64,000 nucleotides of DNA. Source: Sipunculus nudus. Its lineage: Eukaryota > Annelida > Sipuncula > Golfingiida > Sipunculidae. A program made the position numbers and the translations under genes. Shown here one piece after another: positions 1 through 11,708 of the stretch. Where the stretch lies: NCBI GenBank assembly GCA_026874595.1, contig CM049316.1, positions 76,890,676 to 76,954,675 of the forward strand, read 5' to 3'. Below the pieces are notes generated by a model. That model worked only from the letters and a program-made list of their open reading frames with translations. It was not told the origin of the DNA and made no database searches. Numbering within the stretch: the stretch's first letter is position 1; every line of letters starts with the position of its first letter.

Positions 1-2559
1 AGTATTTGTTCAAATCAATTTCGAGGGCGCTTATTACTGAACCTGAAACTGACAGGGTGATTGGTATGCGTAGTGTCCAACAAATCGCTCAAACGAATTG
101 TTACATATTACTGACCGGGTCGAATGTGTTTATGCCTGTAAAATCATTTGTTTTGGTAATTTTTACCAATTTCACCAGCATATGCGCCACAATATCCATT
201 TAAAAGACATAATTGCCAATGGAATGTCATATTGCCAACAGAATTATGCCTACCAAAACCTGAGGAACAGAACGTTTTGAAACGAAGCATAATTTGCCAT
301 TGTATGAGACTGATCAGTCAGGGCTGCCACATCACAACCATCTGTTTTCCGGGTATTGTTGTTTTACATGTTTTGTTTTGTTCACTGTTTGTGTTGTACG
401 CCTATTGCGATGCTAAGGCTTTTGACGGATAACCCGCTGGATCAAATTCGTACGCAATGACCCTATAACAGCAGACGACCCTAAGACGTGACGTCATGGA
501 AAACTGTGCCAGCAGACGCAGTACTCACATTCATTTGTAAGTCTCTTACACAGACACACGGTGGCGCTCCTCTGCACTGTTTGCAGATGAGACCAATTTA
601 GCTGCTTGCGGGGGCGGAGCTGCAAGCTCGGGACCAGAACAAGAGATTCATTACATGACAGTTTGCTCCTTAGTTAATCAAGAGTCAATAGTGATATTTT
701 TAACGGATTATATAATGTAATTAACTTGCAGTTTATTTGCAAATGGCGTACTATATAGAATGCAATATTAGACAATTAATATGCGGGGGCTGGATCAGGG
801 TGGTTTAGGGGTATACACGCTGCCTTATGCTGGGAGAAAGAAGTTTATTTTCTTAAGTGTTTCCCCCCCAAAATTTAAATCTACCTACTTTCCTAAAAAC
901 GCGGATCTTTTATATGATATAATATCGACTCGTTGTAATCGGTGTATTCCTCCTGACTTCCTGAAATACCCTGATCCAATGTGTGATCTAGAGAGCATCC
1001 GGAGACAGTATACCCCGGAATACTCATTATATCTCCCTTCCTTTAAGGAATTTTTCACTTTTATCTAAACGCCAAAATATTAATACTTTATGACATATCT
1101 TGGAAAAAGAAGAAAAGACCATTACAGCCTGCAGAAAGTAGGTGAGTACAGATGGCACCACTTGCTGCTGCAGGTCAAAATCAAATAGGAGTCGCATGCT
1201 CCATATTCATGTAAAATTTTATGCTGAAGGCTGCAGCAGAACTTTCCTGAGATATTTGGTAGCACAATTTGTATGCAAATACAACAAAGTTTCAAATTTT
1301 GCGATCGACAAAATTTGAACTTCCGCAAAGGCGCCATATTGAAAAAAAATTGTCTGTGAACTAAAAACGCATAAGTGAACCAAAAAAAATATTGCTGTAA
1401 TAATCTCGTCTAGAACTGTTTCGAAACTTCCTGTCACTGTATATTGACCCATTTAATTTGCCATTAAAATATGTCAGGATAAATAGAAATCCCATGCCTC
1501 TAAAGGCAAACTCTGACAGGAAATTTTGTACTGGCTCATACTATAATGTACGACGGTCCGAGAAGAGTGTATTTATTATAAATTTTGCCACCAGATGGCA
1601 GAACCTATGTTTCTTATAGTTGTTGCCATGTATAGCGCAAGTAAAGCAAGCCGACTGAGCCAGTCTATGTATCCACCTACCCACCCAAAAACATTGAAAT
1701 TAAGGTTAAGAAGAACAGACAGAAGACATCGGTAAAACCTAACCCCATTTCCTTATTTGGTAATCTATTTAGTACAATGTTAGTGAAATGTTTAAGGGGA
1801 CAATATGTGCACAGCCGGCCAGTGCCCCAAAACTGTGACACATGCGAAGCGAAATAACATGTGGTCAGCTGGTTTTATTCAGTTTCTGTCCCCGTGGTAA
1901 ATTTTGTGCCAGTTCTATCGATATTTATTTGGAAACAAGTTTGTTAACATATTTCATACATGCATATTAATGTAACACGGGAGATTTGCAAAATAAAATC
2001 CATTTGAAGAACTGAAAAAGAAACAACTGCATTCAGAAATATATCTCATGAGATTTTGATGTTTACATGTATATTCAGTGTATTCTGTTAATATACTCAC
2101 GTGATATTCGGTAATTATATAAAATATAGACCAAGTATGTCATACACGAGTCTTTATTTCATATACGGTTTTCCCTGGGGTTATACATTTGCCTACAACG
2201 ATGTTTCTCATATATAACGTTGCCCTATACTCGACATGTTTTTGCATTAGAACGGTTTGCTTTCACAAATTTTCATGTTAAATCTTGTAGTCATCCGCGT
2301 TTTTTTATCTCTCTAACCTTGTCTCCCTAGGATTCACCATCGCACGTTTTAATTTTCAATTGAAGATTAAAAGTTAAAACACCTGCGCCCACCCATCTTT
2401 ATTCATTAGACACTCTGCTTGATGATCAAACAAATTAATCAGTGCACGAAACTAAGTATCAGCAAATACTGCAGATCAAATTTGTCCCTACATGCATGGT
2501 TCAATATACCACAAATCACTCTAGCAGTTGTTTCTTACTGAACTAACAATAATTAATTA

Positions 2560-2560
<1 letters not shown>
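1..2560. other. Non-coding stretch, no gene recognised
   Basis: Only short open frames occur here (longest about 95 codons, 781-1068). None shows a domain, splice-consistent structure or family resemblance that I can recognise. Base composition is AT-rich. I see nothing supportable beyond possible old, unrecognised repeats. Confidence 0.6.

Positions 2561-2599
<39 letters not shown>
2561..2599. repeat. (TA)n microsatellite
   Basis: About 39 bases of alternating TA with one C interruption. Confidence 0.95.
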
Positions 2600-3186
2600 C
2601 GTATACAGTTAGTGTTACTTATGAACTACAGATCTGTTTCGTGAGTACAGCTGACCAGCAAGCTTACTCTTCAGGTTCAGTGAAATGATCAGATATGTGG
2701 GCGAAGTTTGATTAATCTAGGATTATTTGGTTCTGTGAGGTTGTTGTCGGGATTCAGGTGGCTATGGTGTTGTGCTGGTTCCATGGGGATATGTGATTAC
2801 TTAACGTTACAAAGCAGGTGCTTGTCCTTGTGTTTACATGTGGAGGTCACACACCCATTTATATATATGTGTATGTGGTCTGGGAAAAAGCATGACCCTT
2901 CGGCCGGCAGCATATGTTGAGCTAGAATACATGCAAAGTACATGTATATATTTCATGTAGGCCTCTATACATATAATAGTCCCACCGAGTGCACGTACTG
3001 CTTCAAAAAGGCCCCGCCCTATGGATCCTTACGAACCAGCCCTTGGCAAATTTACGTCAGCATGTCTAATAAAAAGGTCAAAGGTGAAGTTACTGTACGT
3101 TATTTTACTCTTTCTTCTCTTTATCTGGTTTTTCATGGAAAATCCCCCGGTAGCATGTTTGTATTCACTGCGGAGTGCTTTTACCA

Positions 3187-3260
<74 letters not shown>

Positions 3261-6069
3261 TCATCCATATCGGAATGGCGTCAAAACAAGATGAAGCTTT
3301 AACATTGATAACGACATTACATGTTTACGTAAAAAAAACAGAGCTGTTACTGTAGCTTTGGATCACTCAGCATTCAGCCGGCCTGTCTTCTGTTTTATAT
3401 ACATGAAAAATGACTTCTTGCCTGCAGTGACGCATTTTCTCCCTCACGTGACCTCTGACCTCATGGCTGGTTTTCCTCTCGCCTATAGCTAAGCCTGTAC
3501 TGCATTTAACACTTTTCGTGTACCTTTAGATCACCGTACATTCCGATTTCATGTTCTTTTGTCAGAGAAAATAATGTATAGGTGAAGACATGCACGTTGT
3601 TAAAATAGGCCAAAAACGCTATTAATGCGTCGATTGTTAAGGTAACGTCCACTTTCAATGAATGTCAAAACAGATATGTCATAATATAATCATATATTAT
3701 GCATATATATTATCTTTTCTTGTAATAGTTTACTACCCGTTAAACCTTAAAGTGATATAGCGAGATTTACAAATGAAAGCAGGGGTATAATCACTATAAT
3801 GTTCAACAGTTAAACAAAAACACGTCTGAAAGGAATAATTATTATTGACCTTTCTTGTAAAACATCTATTTTTCCACTGCGTAGCTCTATAATGAAGAAA
3901 TTCTATAGAAGAAAGAAAACATAATGGTTGTGGATTTCTTGTTCAGTGTTTTATCCATATGAACAGAGGCTACCTGGTACGGGTATACAACTTGTATGCC
4001 ATTCAAATATACATTATAAACTAACGTAATTATCTTTCAGGGAATGCAGCAAATAAATATATAATACCATATATATCATGTAACTATTTTAAAATATTAT
4101 TTATTGTATTACATACGATCACTTTTCGTCTAAGTTACAGCAATATATATATATATATATATACATACATGTATATATTCGTTCGAATCTCTCCTTCCTA
4201 TATGCGATATAGGCTATACACACAATATGCAAAAGATGGTCTTTATACATACATATAATGGAAAATGATTCGAAACATTATTTTGTACATAAGAAAATTC
4301 ACCCACCAAAAAAAAATGACCCACATATTGATATAGAAATAAAATTATCAGCCCTTAGCTATTTATTATATAAAACTCCCTTCCAGCGGGAAGCTCAAAT
4401 ATACTTGAGTCCATTAGTCTAAAAGTACATTAATACTGAACCAGGTTAAAACGTCAAACTATACATTATGCTGACAGCAGTAAATATTTATTTATATATT
4501 TATTTTACATTTTAATTTTGAAATGCAAACTTTTTTGGCAATATTCAACATGTGTTATCGACCAGTTATATTGATAAAAAATTTTATGTCAATCACGTGA
4601 TCGATAAAGTGATGACGTCAGTTTGGATAAAATGTTGCGGCTGTCAAAACTATCAGGTTACTTGTATATTTTTTCGAAAGTTTTTTTTTCCTTTCTAATT
4701 GTAGTATAAACTCAATATAGAGCAACCGGAAGCGGATGTTTGTAGAGTTCTTCACGTACACTCTCTGTTCGATTTTTTTCTTAATGTAGACAGATGCATG
4801 GTGCAAAATTTAAATAATCTCTGCTAACGATATACTCTATGTATTACGCGAATTATCATATTAAGTATATAAACTTATATGTATCCTTTATATTCACTCT
4901 ATTAATTAAAAATAAAAATTGTCACTTTCACAATAATCAGAATATCTTTTGCTTGTATATGGAATTTACCTTTGACTCTTGACTACCTGAGTATTGTCGG
5001 GAGCTTACATATATAGCTGAGGAAATTTTACGTGGAATTTAATTTATTTATAATATGCAATAAAATGTCCTCTCTTTCAAAAATTGCATAGATCTGCTCA
5101 GGAAGCGATATTGCTCTTAAATTACGATGAATATTACTAACATGCTATTTCCTCTACTTTGTGTCTTTCTTGCTGAATTGTTTTTATTGAATCAGTATTT
5201 AAAATTCAGTTTTCTTTAAGGGTATAGAAACACGATGGAGTGGAGGAAAGAAAGAAAAAACAACTTCGAGATATATTTTCTATATATTTAGTCCATTTAA
5301 TAGTGGCTTACTGATACTGGGTGATTGAAATAACATAACTTTTATTTTTTAAGTTTAAAACTTAAAAAAAATATACGAGATTGAAAGAAGATTTTAAAAT
5401 AAATATAACATCAGAAAGATTCAGATTTAAATGATGTATACTTTTTGGGATCAATATGAATGTTAAACAACTTTGGGTTGAACTTAATTTAGGTTTTTGA
5501 CAATAATGATACCGTAAATACAAATACAGAGGCCAAGAATGATGTAACGCATGCTGAACCTGAATAATATTAAATAAACATTTAAAATTAAAATAAGACA
5601 TACATCTTTTCATAATTTCATTCACACACTAGATGAATGTCGATTATAACCACTAGTAGATACACAGAAATATAAAACTAATATGTACTATGTCTTATCT
5701 TCTAAATGTGTTGGTCAGACTAAATACGTATACAAATAAATTTGTCATAACCTCCGGGCGTTAATATAAATTAGATTCCTACATTCTTATAAGTATAAGG
5801 TAGCATATGACGTTTATGTGACCTGTCATATAGAAGACTTGTACGACCTTATTTCTGAACGTGGAATTCTGGTACACACGCCCTTTGCCAATATGTTCAA
5901 AGATTCACGATCTCGATATCAGCATTATGATAAAACATGTAGTCCACGTGATGTGTAAAGATTACAACGTACAGGATGTGAAAAGAGAACATTCTATATG
6001 AACTTAATTTATTAGACAACCTGAGCCATGTCTGCGTGATTGAAAAAAAAATAACACTTTTATCCTTAG

Positions 6070-6072
<3 letters not shown>
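2600..6072. other. AT-rich non-coding stretch with small TA tracts
   Basis: No gene is recognised. The long apparent open frames at 2942-3355 are produced by the (TA)n tract, which is open in several frames on both strands. A short TA tract sits at 4143-4162. The rest is AT-rich sequence without recognisable coding or RNA signals. Confidence 0.6.
3192..3256. repeat. (TA)n microsatellite
   Basis: About 65 bases of uninterrupted TA repeats. It creates spurious Tyr-Ile open frames on both strands. Confidence 0.97.

Positions 6073-6121
<49 letters not shown>
6073..6121. repeat. (TA)n microsatellite at the edge of an LTR element
   Basis: A pure TA tract directly abutting the LTR-like unit that begins at 6122. 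The far end of the compound element (9158) is also followed by TATAT, so the locus may have inserted into a TA-rich target, giving an apparent TATAT flank on both sides. Confidence 0.9.
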
Positions 6122-6125
<4 letters not shown>

Positions 6126-6276
6126 ACGAAGACAAATTGCTGAGGGGAAATCCTGGGCCGATCCGGGAGTCGAACCCAGGTCGGTTGCGCACAGATCCGG
6201 CGTCCCTACCGCTTCGCTAGAAAAGCAAGCTTCACTAGCAAGACAGTTCGGTCCGCTATTATGTCACCCCGTAACA
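6122..6276 (-). repeat. LTR-like unit a, minus orientation
   Basis: On the minus strand it begins TGTTACGGGGTGAC and ends CTTCGTAACA. It contains a B-box-like GGGTTCGACTCCC and a tRNA D-arm-like segment. The integrase reading frame from the right runs straight into it, so it acts as the 3' LTR of the minus-strand body after an internal deletion. Confidence 0.75.
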
Positions 6277-6562
6277 AATTTAAATCACTGACTTTCTTGT
6301 CAACAATGTAAAGACCAAAATACCTAGCTTGCAGAGGTCTGCCAGGGATGGGAAGTAAGGCAAGGACCTTTTCACCAGGCTCAAACGTCCTACTTACAGT
6401 GTGCTTGTCATACTTTGTTTTCATTTTACTTTGTGTAGATTTTAGATTTGACTTTGCAATCTCACAAGCATTGTGTAGTTTAGTGCGAAAGTCTGAGACA
6501 TACTGCAGTAAACTAAGAGAATCAGGATTTACACACAAGAGTTTTTCTTTAAGCAGTTTCAA
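6206..6562 (-). pseudogene. Ty3/gypsy integrase C-terminal region, truncated and fused to an LTR
   Basis: The frame covers the segment after the integrase catalytic core: a basic helix-rich stretch followed by FEPGEKVLALLPIPGRPLQ, a typical chromatin/DNA-binding tail of gypsy integrases, then KKVSDLN. Immediately after that (about 6277) the frame enters LTR-like unit a and stops inside it. The reverse transcriptase and RNase H expected downstream in this lineage are therefore absent. It is out of frame with the catalytic core at 6705-7106, so it is a broken gene. Confidence 0.75.
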
Positions 6563-6704
6563 TGGACCTCGAATGGAGTGTACAAAACTAGTTCAAAGGG
6601 ACTAAAACCCAAAGACTCTTGAAAGGATTCTCTGACAGCAAACAGCAACAGGTGGATTCCTTCATCCCAATCATTCCCATGTGTGTCATAGCAATAAGTT
6701 CTGA

Positions 6705-7106
6705 TCATGTTTTTAATGTCTGGTGAAAACGCTCGAGGGCGGCCTGACTTCCAGGATGGTATGGCGAAGAGCTGTTCTGTTTTATACCTAGTTTAAGCAT
6801 AACTTGTTGGAATAAGCCAAACATAAAATTAAACCCTTGGTCAGACTGGACGGATTTTGGTAATCCAAAAGTTGAAGAAAACTTGGTCAGAGCTTTGACA
6901 ACAATTTTGGCATTAATTTTGCGCAATGGTATTGCCTTAGGGAACCTGGTAGATGCGCACATAATTGTCAGCAAGTATTCATGTCCAGATTTTGTTTTGG
7001 GCAGTGGTCCAACACAATCAACAATAATCCTACTGAATGGTTTCTCGAAAGCAGGAATAGGCCTAAGTGGGGCCTTAGGAGGATTATGATTGGGCTTGCC
7101 TACCAT
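6705..7106 (-). pseudogene. Ty3/gypsy integrase catalytic core (rve, DDE) remnant
   Basis: The translated frame shows the three catalytic landmarks of retroviral-type integrase: Asp in RIIVDCVGPLP, Asp in VQSDQGFNF and Glu in AALERFHQTLK. Spacing is normal for a Ty3/gypsy element. The frame breaks near 6700, where similar coding continues in another frame (HLLLFAVRES and FSPFELV can be read around 6570-6690). The enzyme would integrate element cDNA into the host genome; this copy is dead because of frameshifts. Family level is confident; the exact lineage is inferred from domain order. Confidence 0.88.
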
Positions 7107-7176
7107 CTGGCATGTATGGCATGATTTACAATATTGTACAACGTCTTTCCTGAGGTTAGGCCAATAGAAGTGTGTA

Positions 7177-7503
7177 CTAAGTTTTATTTATACCTAAATG
7201 GCCAGACAAAGGAGCCTCATGTGCCATGCTTAGAATTTCATTGTGAAAGCTTTTGGGAACTGCTATTTGATGTTTGATGGCCCACACATCCTCAGCGCAT
7301 ACATCAGGTGGTCGCCATTTACGCATAAGCACTCCATTTTTGACATAGAAACAAACTGGGTTTTGTGACAGCTGAAATATCAGGGTCCTTATGCTGTTCC
7401 GTGATAAGTTCTGACCTTGAGAATGCTGCATCCTATACGGGCGAGTCGTTAGACGAGTCACTAGTGACTCCCAGAGTGTTATTATCTGGACCATTATCCT
7501 CAT
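7177..7503 (-). pseudogene. Integrase H2C2 zinc-binding domain remnant with linker
   Basis: The frame contains VKNGVLMRKWRPPDV followed by MAHEAPLSGHLGINKT, the start of the HHCC (H2C2) zinc-binding domain that precedes the catalytic core in gypsy integrases. The Cys-Cys half lies just downstream (7107-7176) in a shifted frame. Its upstream end overlaps the end of the gag-protease frame in another frame (7433-7503), so protease and integrase are nearly contiguous with no reverse transcriptase between them. Confidence 0.8.
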
Positions 7504-8362
7504 GTGTGTTTTTCTTGGCCATAGATCTAGTTACAGCACATGAAGGATACAAACCAGGAATTTCCTGACTTTCCGGATCAGTGTCCTGACCAAGTGACGG
7601 CTTTTCTGTCACTATAGGTACAGGCTGTACTTTATCACCTGCAACATTGCCTAGTAGCAACTGAATTCCCATAAAGGGTAAAGTAGTTCTTATGCCCACA
7701 GTAATATTCCCAGAAATCAAATCTGACTTTAAATGGATACTGTGAAGCGGAACTGAAGTGTGCCTGTCTGAAAACACACCATTACCAAGTGTATGTGCAC
7801 CAGTAGAGGACCTATTAGAAAATGGCAAAGTGTTTGCTAACATGAGAGTCTGGCCTGAACCAGTGTCCCTCAAAATTCTAATAGGGGTAGAATCTAAAAA
7901 ATCACTCGAAAGTGATACAAAACCATCATATATGAATGGCTCAAATAACTCCATTTCAGAGTCAAGAGAGGAATCTACTACCTCAACCTCATCAAACAAA
8001 GAAATGACATTGACAGTGTCAGTCATAAACTTTTTTTTTGTTACGAAGACAAATAAACCAGAAGGTTTGCTATTTGGTCTATTCGCAAGTTTCCAGCAGT
8101 CAGATATTAGATGACCTTCCTTCTTGCAGTAATTACAGATTTTCTTTGAAAATGACTGGTCTTTGTTGGACTTAGACACAGTGGACGTGGACTGAGGTGT
8201 AGCTATGGGCTTTGTTGTACTATCAGGACTACTTGTACTGGATGACTGCGCTTTAAACTTCTTTTGACCATACTGTTTTACATTCTTATTTGTGAATGAC
8301 TGGTTTGATTTGCTAGTAAAGGACATTTTGTGCGTCAGGACCTTATCCAACCAATGCGGCAA
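7433..8362 (-). pseudogene. Gag nucleocapsid plus retropepsin of a Ty3/gypsy element, 5' truncated
   Basis: This 309-residue frame holds, in order: a low-complexity Ser/Thr/Lys-rich segment; a CCHC zinc knuckle (CNYCKKEGHLISDC, about 8097-8139) that would bind RNA; an acidic linker; and an aspartic protease with the active-site motif DTGSGQT (about 7846-7868) and a hydrophobic GIQLLLGN strand. Near its end comes SCAVTRSMAKK. The apparent start Met is accidental: the preceding gag capsid region continues upstream in other frames with stops. It is a decayed retroelement gene, not a host gene. Confidence 0.85.
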
Positions 8363-8480
8363 TTATAGATGTTCAATGACTTTCTCCTGGATTTTATACA
8401 TTTGGACTTCAGTTTACTTTCTGGGTTGTTGCAAGAACTTTCCACTGGGCTGTCATTCTCCGAGAGTTTACATTTAAAGG
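8363..8480 (-). pseudogene. Frameshifted gag (capsid end) remnant
   Basis: Minus-strand translation gives pieces resembling the end of gag in alternating frames with stops, leading into the VLTHKMSF segment at 8330. Beyond about 8480 no gag-like sequence is recognisable, so the 5' part and the proper 5' LTR of this copy are missing. Confidence 0.45.
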
Positions 8481-8689
8481 ACTTATCGTGGTGACGGTGT
8501 TGGTATCCAGGTACTGTGCACGTTATTTTCCTATGTGATTGTATTGACTTGTTGCTATACCGCTGTTTAACTGTAAAATTGTATTGATTTAGTGTATTGT
8601 AAAAATAGGATTGTTTTAAGAATAAATTTAGTTATTTGTTAACAAAAAATCACTGACTTCTTTATTCATTTGATGTTTAAAATTGATGC

Positions 8690-8728
8690 GGACGGTGCCT
8701 GAGAACCATACCTTTAATTTTTTTTGGC
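8690..8728 (+). repeat. Solitary end of the inverted-repeat element seen in the RBIS intron
   Basis: The sequence GGTGCCTGAGAACCATACC followed by T-rich sequence matches, with one difference in the core, the right terminal repeat of the element at 40201-40494. It directly abuts LTR-like unit b. The opposite end was not found nearby. Confidence 0.6.
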
Positions 8729-8883
8729 CTTACGGGGTGACATAAAAGCGGACCGAACTATCTCCCTAGTAAAGCTTGCTTTTCTAGCGAAGCGGTTGGT
8801 ACGCTGGACATGTTCGCCACCGACCTGGGTTCGACTCCCGGATCGGCCCAGGATTTTCCCCTCATTTATTTGTCTTCGTAACA
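8729..8883 (+). repeat. LTR-like unit b (5' LTR of a small two-LTR element)
   Basis: It starts TTACGGGGTGACAT (first bases altered) and ends CTTCGTAACA. Inside are an A-box-like TAGCGAAGCGGTTGG and a B-box-like GGGTTCGACTCCC. It differs from unit c at several positions. Confidence 0.75.
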
Positions 8884-9002
8884 AAAAGGGAGCTCGTCTA
8901 ACGTGACGGTTAACTTTGTGGCCCAGGGAATTAGCTCACCAAAGTGTGACTCCTGGAATAATTAGTCTTGTTCTGATAGCAGAACGCTCTTAAGAGGGGG
9001 TG

Positions 9003-9158
9003 TGTTACGGGGTGACATAAAAGCGGACCGAACTGTCTCGCTAGTGAAGCTTGCTTTTTTAGCGAAGCGGTTAGGACGCCGGATCTGTGCGCCACCGAAA
9101 TGGGTTCGAATCCCGGATCGGCCCAGGATTTTCCCCTCATTTATTTGTCTTCGTAACA
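9003..9158 (+). repeat. LTR-like unit c with tRNA-like segment
   Basis: TGTTACGGGGTGAC to CTTCGTAACA, with 7-bp terminal inverted repeats and TG...CA ends. The inner segment TTAGCGAAGCGGTTAGGACG resembles a tRNA D-arm and A box, and GGGTTCGAATCCC is a good B box with a T-arm-like stem. The anticodon arm is not well formed, so it is not a functional tRNA. Confidence 0.75.
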
Positions 9159-9214
9159 TATATTTATAACGGTATAACCGTTTTAATCTATACTCGAAGT
9201 GTTGGTACCTACAT

Positions 9215-9222
9215 TATATATA

Positions 9223-9276
<54 letters not shown>

Positions 9277-9342
9277 GGTCACTGTCAGCTCTACATTATC
9301 TCTCTCTCTCTCTCTGTATATATATATATATATATATATATA
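9215..9342. repeat. Compound (TA)n-(TG)n ... (TC)n-(TA)n microsatellite
   Basis: TA at about 9215-9265, TG to 9276, TC at 9299-9315 and TA at 9317-9342. The long frames across it are artefacts. Confidence 0.95.
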
Positions 9343-11040
9343 GCTCATCTGATTTTCAGTCAAGCGGGGCTATATGTACAATGGGTCTTTGTCCGTCATC
9401 TTTCTATAGCAGTGTGAACCCACCTTACCTATAATCGTTTGATATAGAAATTTTCCTTGATTTATATCAATGGCCCTGTTTAAATCTAAACGGGAGCTCA
9501 ACATTATAGTTCGTAATGGCTTACATATTCGGCGAGCTATACGCAGCGGAAACATGCTTGTGATCAGCATATTGTCTGATTCTTATAAGTTATTTAAGGC
9601 TATAATATATAAATAAACAAATGAATATATATATATATGCCTTTTACTAAGCCTTTAAATATCCCGATCATCCTGATAGGTGTTCGTCACATGACAAATA
9701 TATTCATGTAAAACAGTCCTCCATGAAACCGCAATGGCTTGACGACGGATTTGTAATATTCGGACATTTGTAAGTCAGAATTCAGTTTGTTGTTATAGTT
9801 CATTTGCCGCTGAATTACTTCGTATGCCCGTATATACATGTTTATGTTAATTATGAATTCCGCCAGACACGGACCATATTCAAACTTACCGGCTGCTAGC
9901 CGTATATGGGATACGCTGCTGTTAATGTGGATTTTAATATTACATTATTAGTCAGAACACACCGGATATCTCTGTACCAGTAGATATCTATGGGTATGTA
10001 TCACTACTTGTAGTTGCTGTCATATTGTAACTTAATTAAATTACACCATTATTAGTTGAACGATATTTGAAGTAATACCCTATATTTGCTTATCAGCGCC
10101 ACCCAGCGTCCTTCCAGTGAAATAAAGTTATAAATCGCATCCGAAGGGAATACCTTGGACAAATAAATATAGCTTATATTTACGAAAACATGAATAACAA
10201 GTATAATTACAAGAAGATATGAATATCAAAAATAAATTAATGGTTTTAAAATTATATTTCTCGAATGTGGACATCTGTGACGTATCAGTGTCATGTTTCA
10301 AAGATCGGAACGTGAGGACAAACCGTCTGCTTTAGACCAGTGCCATTTAGGAACAATTAAGTTACTGACGATGCCCTATAGATTGGCTACACGTCCATAA
10401 GATGTTTAACCTCGGTGTAACCATGCCATGGGGTGATGGACAGACTGTCGTCGTGTCCTTTTCCGTATCCGTATACCTTATCCAAATAGGACGTGACTAC
10501 TATAGGGTGAAGAGAGAAGAAAAAAAGAGTCAAGGGAACCAGCCTATTCTCACCACAAACCCAATACTGTGGAGAATTTATAAACAGTTGCTTTATAAGG
10601 CTTTATCATTCAGCATGTGCAATAAAAAAGGAGAAGAAAACAAACCATACCTTAAGATCCCTGGGTCCCCTCCATGTTTACTTTAACATGACCTCTGTAT
10701 CGACCCAGTGAGAATACAGCGGCCTGATGGCACACGAATCGCCACAACCGAACTGATGACTGAAGTTGACATGACACTCTTTGTAAAAAGAGCGAACCAC
10801 CGTCACTGGCCTGATCACTCGTGCTATCACTGCTGCTGGGATTGAAGCTCTCTGGTGTGTATGTATCATAATCTAGATAATCTAGTTATGACATGTTTAT
10901 TTCTTATTGGAGAGCAATGATATATATGAAAAAGTGCTCAGAGATAGTGGTTTGGACTTTATATATACGGAATAAACGATCGGGACGGATTCTACCAACG
11001 TACTGACGGAAATGGTGTATATATATGTGTGTGTGTATTC
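9343..11040. other. No gene recognised
   Basis: The longest frame (10402-10686, 94 codons) shows no domain or splice context that I recognise. Composition is ordinary for the window. Confidence 0.55.
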
Positions 11041-11480
11041 AAAATATTCGATTCGATTATCGATTATTGCCTTTCGATTCGATTCTCGATTAGATTATTG
11101 TATACCTTCGAAATATTTTGTCAGAGATGTATATCTACTGACAGTTTTTTTTTCATCCAGTATGATGCTATAAGATTAAGATTATTATAGGTACCTCAGA
11201 ATTTATGTAGACTAAATCATATTTCAATCTTCTCATCCAATATTGTGCTAATATCTAATGAAGGATATAAGATGACATTCTTTGTTAAGTAACAGTGCCA
11301 CTTCATCATGTTTGCAGTTAACCTGTTCCTAGGTAAGAGCTAGAGACCGAAAGGTATGAACATGAAAGGAAATGCAATAAATGAAATTATTCGATTTTGT
11401 CATGCACGATTCGATTATGGATTAATAACTGGCTTGGAATCAATGCATCCAATAATCGATGCATTGTTACAGCATTAATA
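11041..11480. repeat. CGATT-rich repeat with hairpin end
   Basis: Clusters of CGATTCGATT-type motifs occur at 11045-11100 and 11391-11420. A perfect 9-bp inverted repeat follows: CAATGCATC at 11441-11449 and GATGCATTG at 11458-11466, with an 8-base loop. It is probably an old transposon fragment of unknown class, next to short TA tracts. Confidence 0.4.
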
Positions 11481-11624
11481 TATGTATATATATATATATC
11501 ATATAAATAAATGAAATGTCCTGGCCCGTGTGTAAATACTCTACTTACTTGTTTTATTATTTTTTTAATTTTTATTTTATGCATTTTGCTCTCACTATCT
11601 TTTCTCTCCCTCTCTTTATTTCTC

Positions 11625-11626
<2 letters not shown>

Positions 11627-11704
<78 letters not shown>
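11627..11704. repeat. (TTA)n-(TA)n microsatellite
   Basis: TTA repeats to about 11655, then roughly 50 bases of TA. Confidence 0.95.

Positions 11705-11708
<4 letters not shown>

Larger units (their letters stand above)
6122..9158. mobile_element. Compound LTR-retroelement locus (decayed gypsy body plus small two-LTR element)
   Basis: Three copies of a 155-bp LTR-like unit lie here: 6122-6276 in minus orientation, and 8729-8883 and 9003-9158 in plus orientation. Complete copies start TGTTACG and end CGTAACA. Between the first and second copies lies a minus-strand gag-protease-integrase body. Because the flanking units face each other, the locus is not a simple element: either two elements are juxtaposed, or an inversion or auto-integration occurred. 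TATAT flanks both outer edges. Confidence 0.75.
8729..9158 (+). mobile_element. TRIM-like miniature LTR element with tRNA-like LTRs
   Basis: Two direct 155-bp LTR-like units (b and c) enclose a 119-bp non-coding interior (8884-9002). A purine run, AAGAGGGGG, just before unit c is a plausible polypurine tract. No obvious TGG-starting primer-binding site follows unit b. The size and absence of coding fit a terminal-repeat retrotransposon in miniature, mobilised in trans. The alternative is two independently inserted solo units. Confidence 0.6.

Noticed and set aside
2942-3355. 137-codon open frame
   Set aside because: Mostly encoded by a (TA)n microsatellite that is open in several frames.
9040-9125. 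Functional tRNA gene
   Set aside because: D and T arms are tRNA-like but no proper anticodon stem or acceptor pairing is visible, and the same segment recurs inside three LTR-like units.
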